Shown here piece after piece: positions 60,551 to 64,000 of a stretch of DNA of 64,000 nucleotides; positions within the stretch are counted from its first letter, which is position 1; every line of letters begins with the position of its first letter. The notes below the pieces were generated by a model that saw only the letters and a list, made by a program, of their open reading frames with translations, did not search any database and was not told the origin of the DNA. A program made the translations under genes and the position numbers. Source of the DNA: Desulfurococcales archaeon (GTDB lineage Archaea > Thermoproteota > Thermoprotei_A > Sulfolobales > Desulfurococcaceae); the NCBI GenBank assembly GCA_015520735.1, contig WAPN01000033.1, positions 41,778 through 105,777 on the forward strand, given 5' to 3'.

Positions 60551-62410
60551 GTGTACAAATTGATAAATGGTGGCGTACTAATAGTAATAGCTATCATAAT
60601 CTATGCGATCTTCTACTTCACTCACGGTAGGTATCTGCAGAATAAGGTCGTCAAAGCAGATCCCAACAGGCCAACACCGGCTCAGAAGCTATATGATGGA
60701 GTAGACTATGTCCCGGCGAACAAGTATGTCCTATATGGACACCATTTCGCATCAATCGCTGGTGCCGGCCCGATAGTGGGCCCGGCCATTGCGCTGGGCT
60801 GGGGATGGCTCCCATCGATCATCTGGATCTGGTTCGGCAATGTCTTCATCGGAGTAGTTCACGACTACCTCGCCCTAATGAGCAGTGTAAGATACGATGG
60901 ACGTAGCATCGGATGGGTAGCCGGAGAGATGCTGGGAAGAAGAGCCATGTATGTGTTCAACAGCTACATATGGTTCGCACTGGTCCTAGTTGTTGCGGCG
61001 TTCGGCTTCGTAATATCAATATTGTTCACTGCCACTGAGGGAGCCGGCCTAACAGCACTACTCCTGCTGTTCTTCGCCGTAATAGTTGGCTTCCTAATGT
61101 ATAAGTCTCCTGTAGGGTTCAAGGGTGGAACAATTATTGCTTGGGCTTTCATCATAGTAGCGATCTACCTCGGTGTGCTGTGCCAGCTCAACCACTGGCT
61201 CAACCTAACCTTCGACGAATGGTTGATCATACTCTTGATCTACATTATTATAGCGGCATCGCTACCCGTATGGGTATTACTCCAGCCGCGTGACTACATG
61301 AACGCCTACATACTATGGGCTAGCCTAGCGATCGGTGGCGGCGCGCTCATATGGCTGGCAATACAGGGTCAGGGGGCACTAGTGTTTCCGTCCTTCACAA
61401 AGTTTGACGCCAACATTGTCGGCGGACAGCCGTCACCCTTCTATCCAACAGTTCCACTAATAATCGCCTGTGGTGCACTATCTGGATTCCACAGCCTTGT
61501 GGGAAGCGGTACGACTAGTAAGCAGTTGGCCAACGAGCTGCACGGATTATTCGTAGCATATAGCGGTATGGAGACCGAGGGCTTCCTATCAACAATGGTC
61601 GTAGGCTCAATGGCTGGATACGGCGTATATGCATTTGTCGACGGCATAATCAAGAACTGGGGCAAGGTGGGCGGCCTAGTTAATAAGATTGCTCATACTT
61701 TAGGAATAAGCAGTGTGACGAACACGCCGAGCTCTGTTCAAGCATTTATGAATGCCCTGGCAAATAACCCGTCGGCCTTTGGTGCATGGTATGCTAAGCT
61801 CGCCGGCGCCGTGAAATGGAGCGTGATCCCGCGGAGCTATGCCTATGCTGTCAATCATGCATTCGGATGGGATATAACGGTCATGACGATATTCGCTACT
61901 CTCTGGATCACAGGGTTCGCGCTAACCTCGCTCGACACAGCTACCAGGCTTGGTAGATATGCTTGGCAGGAGCTAATGACGCCATTGAAAGAGAAGGCAG
62001 TGGGCGCCTACAAGGTATTAGCTAATAAGTGGGTTGCCGCGGCCATACTTGCCATTATAGGAATTGCTCTGGCTTGGACCAAGCAGTTCCTAATAATCTG
62101 GCCAGCGTTCGCTGGCATGAACCAGTTGCTGAGTAGCCTCGCATTAATGACGGTCGCGGTATGGGTTGCCAAGGTACAAAAGGCGAGCGGGCTAGGAAAG
62201 TTCCTAGTGATAGCACCAGCTGTCTTCATGTGGTTCACGGTAACCATAGCGTTGCTATGGTACGAGGCAGTAGTCGTTCCCGCTATGCTAGCGGCTGGCG
62301 GTACCAAGGCTGTAACCGCTATAGTGGTAGCCATAGTGACGGCTATCGGTGTCATACTGAACCTGTATCTGTTCATCCTCTGGGTACTGAGAATGAGAAA
62401 GAAGGAGTAA
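60551..62410 (+). CDS. cstA: Carbon starvation protein CstA (peptide/pyruvate transporter family)
   Basis: 619-residue membrane protein with about 16-18 spans. CstA motifs: YVPANKYVLYGHHFASIAGAGP at residues 52-73 (HHF... GAGPI), WIWFGNVFIGVVHDYLAL, SGTTSKQLANEL and the ITGFALTSLDTATRL stretch. In bacteria it takes up peptides or pyruvate during starvation. The GTG start at 60551 has no Shine-Dalgarno, so translation is probably leaderless. A T-rich terminator follows. With the M32 peptidase next door, a peptide-uptake role is plausible. Confidence 0.94.
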   Translation: MYKLINGGVLIVIAIIIYAIFYFTHGRYLQNKVVKADPNRPTPAQKLYDGVDYVPANKYVLYGHHFASIAGAGPIVGPAIALGWGWLPSIIWIWFGNVFIGVVHDYLALMSSVRYDGRSIGWVAGEMLGRRAMYVFNSYIWFALVLVVAAFGFVISILFTATEGAGLTALLLLFFAVIVGFLMYKSPVGFKGGTIIAWAFIIVAIYLGVLCQLNHWLNLTFDEWLIILLIYIIIAASLPVWVLLQPRDYMNAYILWASLAIGGGALIWLAIQGQGALVFPSFTKFDANIVGGQPSPFYPTVPLIIACGALSGFHSLVGSGTTSKQLANELHGLFVAYSGMETEGFLSTMVVGSMAGYGVYAFVDGIIKNWGKVGGLVNKIAHTLGISSVTNTPSSVQAFMNALANNPSAFGAWYAKLAGAVKWSVIPRSYAYAVNHAFGWDITVMTIFATLWITGFALTSLDTATRLGRYAWQELMTPLKEKAVGAYKVLANKWVAAAILAIIGIALAWTKQFLIIWPAFAGMNQLLSSLALMTVAVWVAKVQKASGLGKFLVIAPAVFMWFTVTIALLWYEAVVVPAMLAAGGTKAVTAIVVAIVTAIGVILNLYLFILWVLRMRKKE

Positions 62411-62444
62411 ACAAGATCATCTTGAGAAGAGGCATACAAGACTA

Positions 62445-62456
62445 ATTTTGTTTTTT
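62445..62456 (+). terminator. T-rich terminator after cstA
   Basis: TTTTG followed by six T residues lies about 35 bases after the cstA stop, before a C-tract. Likely transcription end. Confidence 0.45.
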
Positions 62457-62508
62457 AGACCCCCCCTAACATACGGTTATACATAAGTGTTTACGAGGCG
62501 GTATCTAC

Positions 62509-62781
62509 TTGGTTTTCAAGAAGATATCCAATTTCCTCGGCGCAATAATATCTGTTTTCAAGGGACGCAGTGTCGAGTATATCGAAGCGGAGCTTAGGGA
62601 GCTCGAGAACGTTTTCGCACTCATAGTTCTCGGCTCTTTCATAGGACTGCCTAGCCCTCCGTCCACGATAAGCTTGAGGCTCCTCCCATATATGGGGAAA
62701 GAACTTCTTGTAATGAGCAGGGTTAGTGAGAGGCTAGACGATATGCTTGGAGAAATGGCCGGGTTGTTCGATATATCCTAG
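62509..62781 (+). CDS. Small conserved protein of the Get3/ArsA operon, 90 aa
   Basis: Helical, 90 residues. A region ELENVFALIVLGSFIGLPSPP and a C-terminal RVSERLDDMLGEMAGLF look strongly conserved in style, and I recall similar small proteins next to archaeal ArsA-like genes, without an assigned function. It may form an adaptor or membrane-associated hairpin. TTG 62509. The Get3 gene follows after 15 bases. Confidence 0.75.
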   Translation: MVFKKISNFLGAIISVFKGRSVEYIEAELRELENVFALIVLGSFIGLPSPPSTISLRLLPYMGKELLVMSRVSERLDDMLGEMAGLFDIS

Positions 62782-62796
62782 ACAGGGTGATATGGT

Positions 62797-63780
62797 ATGA
62801 CACTAATAAGATTCTTCCTGGGAAAGGGAGGAGTTGGAAAGACTACTTCTGCAGCAGCCTATAGCTTATACAAGGCACTGCAGGGTAAGCGAGTGCTCGT
62901 GGTAAGCCTAGATCCCGCACATAATCTTGGAGACGTATTTGATACCGAGCTAGGCGACGAACCAGTTAAATTAATGGATAATCTCGTAGCGATCGAAGTA
63001 GACTATGATAGGATGATCAAGAAACATCTCAAGGAGCTCACCGAGAAGATCAAGGACATCTATGGCTACCTGAAAATATTTAATCTAGACAAGTATGTCG
63101 ACGTCCTCAAGCACAGCCCGGGAGTCGAGGAGCAGGCTAGCCTTGAGAAAATAATAGAGATAGTGAGGAAGTACGGTGTAGGAGAAAAGGCTTTTGACAT
63201 AATAGTATTCGATACACCGCCAACCGGGCTAACACTCAGAATAATGGCCCTTCCCACCATAAGTCTCATATGGATTGAGAGGCTCATCAAACTAAGGCTA
63301 GCTATACTCGAGAGAAGAAAAACTATATCCAGCATAACGGGTGAGCAATTCGAAATAGAGATCGCTGGGAAGAAGTTCAAGGTGCCAACAAGCATTAAGG
63401 AGGACCCTATATTCAAGGAACTAACCAAACTTAAGGATGAATATAATTGGATAAACAAACGCCTAATTGATCCTCGGACAACAGCGGCGATCATGGTAAT
63501 AAATCCGGAAACACTACCAGTCCTCGAGGCATATAGGGCGGTAATCTTCCTCAAAAAGATAAACGTGCCCGTAACGCATCTGATCGTGAACAAGGTATTC
63601 GAGCTAGATACCATTCCTGAACGTTTACGGCCGCGGATAGAGGAGCAGGAGAAAGCACTATCCCTTGCTAAGGAGAAGCTTCCGGGACTAGAGATGATAA
63701 AGATACCCTATCTGGAGAGAGAGCCTAGGGGCCTCGATATGCTGAAAAGAGTGGCGGAGTATTTATCATCTGTACCGTGA
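62797..63780 (+). CDS. Get3/ArsA-family ATPase
   Basis: 327 residues. P-loop ATPase with GKGGVGKTT at residues 9-17, switch I DPAHNLGDVF, switch II FDTPPTGLTLR and A-loop IMVINPE. Archaeal Get3 homologues bind tail-anchored membrane proteins and hand them to the membrane. The protein has no cysteines, so lacks the CxxC zinc site of eukaryotic Get3, as in several archaeal forms. It overlaps the GTG-containing start region of the next gene. An arsenite-pump role is unlikely, as no arsB partner is present. Confidence 0.93.
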   Translation: MTLIRFFLGKGGVGKTTSAAAYSLYKALQGKRVLVVSLDPAHNLGDVFDTELGDEPVKLMDNLVAIEVDYDRMIKKHLKELTEKIKDIYGYLKIFNLDKYVDVLKHSPGVEEQASLEKIIEIVRKYGVGEKAFDIIVFDTPPTGLTLRIMALPTISLIWIERLIKLRLAILERRKTISSITGEQFEIEIAGKKFKVPTSIKEDPIFKELTKLKDEYNWINKRLIDPRTTAAIMVINPETLPVLEAYRAVIFLKKINVPVTHLIVNKVFELDTIPERLRPRIEEQEKALSLAKEKLPGLEMIKIPYLEREPRGLDMLKRVAEYLSSVP

Positions 63781-63809
63781 AAGATATCGTTTGTCTGGGT
63801 GTACATTCA

Positions 63810-64000
63810 TTGGACCCGCTTATAGCGATCTTCGTTGTGGTCATAGTACTAGCAGGAGTCTCCGTGGTATGGTTCTATAGGAAGAGAAAAGTAAACCTCA
63901 TGATCCTGGAGAAATCGATCAGGATCCTCGAGAAGGTATATCAGCCATACGATAAGAAATACACAGTAATAGGGATCTATGTAGGCTACTCAGCATTATA
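63810..64000 (+). CDS. Membrane protein of the Get3 operon (3' end outside window)
   Basis: Begins with one membrane span (about residues 4-21, LIAIFVVVIVLAGVSVVW), then a basic stretch FYRKRKV and a helix ILEKSIRILEK, then continues off the end. TTG 63810 has GGGTG 8 bases upstream; GTG 63777 in the same frame would overlap the get3 stop. Three-gene grouping (small protein, Get3, single-span protein) suggests a membrane-targeting unit, possibly a membrane receptor for Get3, by inference. Only about 63 residues visible. Confidence 0.72.
   Translation, partial: MDPLIAIFVVVIVLAGVSVVWFYRKRKVNLMILEKSIRILEKVYQPYDKKYTVIGIYVGYSAL

Noticed and set aside
62797..63780. Arsenite efflux ATPase ArsA
   Set aside because: Single ATPase domain, no arsB or arsenic regulator nearby, and companions typical of archaeal Get3.

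Overview
The window reads as a dense, non-rRNA stretch of a hyperthermophilic archaeal chromosome, most likely a Crenarchaeota (Thermoproteota) member near the Desulfurococcales. This placement is an inference. It rests on many GTG/TTG starts, frequent leaderless starts about 22-27 bases downstream of a TATA box, strong use of AGG/AGA and ATA codons, and archaeal-type families: UPF0282, an AbrB-PhoU fusion, a Mrp-type HypB, archaeal Get3, and a primase of the archaeo-eukaryotic superfamily. I saw no tRNA, rRNA, CRISPR array, insertion sequence or provirus. Nearly every base is coding, and neighbouring convergent genes often overlap at their ends.

Layout. 1-1433: two ATPases of an oligopeptide ABC importer. 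1495-5501: nitroreductase, UPF0282 metallo-hydrolase, two unknown genes, RpiA and a small membrane protein. 5569-15697: glycerol and glycerolipid catabolism, with a GlpA-like dehydrogenase, its NAD/FAD partner and DUF1667 protein, glycerol kinase, an MFS carrier, a membrane-anchored alpha/beta hydrolase and a glycerophosphodiester phosphodiesterase; a D-glutamate-cyclase-like gene lies among them. 15813-22791: mostly minus strand, with a zinc-ribbon protein, a PCC/DUF296 protein, two tandem YjbQ paralogs, a thioredoxin-like protein, a stand-alone PriS-like primase, DUF72, a YkgJ-type Cys cluster protein and DUF711. 22843-28960: two unknown genes, a GH38 alpha-mannosidase and a GPH-family sugar transporter broken by four single-base frameshifts and one stop. 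28957-33479: an exported metallo-hydrolase, a Yip1/DUF4097/winged-helix operon and small proteins. 33616-35704: a PP-loop (PAPS reductase-like) protein and a PAP2 phosphatase. 36329-41086: pstSCAB facing an AbrB-PhoU regulator. 41061-46306: a nucleotidyltransferase, HypB-type ATPase, HypA, a second PAP2, HypD and MoeA. 46435-54601: a TM protein, two VWA proteins, an ABC exporter, MoxR and DUF58. 54598-58744: MoaB, threonine synthase and small unknowns. 58760-64000: M32 carboxypeptidase, CstA and a Get3/ArsA operon running off the end.

How it fits together. An Opp importer, M32 carboxypeptidase and CstA fit a peptide-fermenting heterotroph. HypA/HypB/HypD point to a [NiFe]-hydrogenase encoded elsewhere, and MoeA plus MoaB to tungsto- or molybdopterin enzymes. 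The glp block would take glycerophosphodiesters or glycerol to dihydroxyacetone phosphate. The most notable items are the divergent primase, the glycerolipid island, the MoxR-DUF58-VWA-ABC cluster, the recently decayed sugar transporter, and three divergent gene pairs that appear to share one TATA element.
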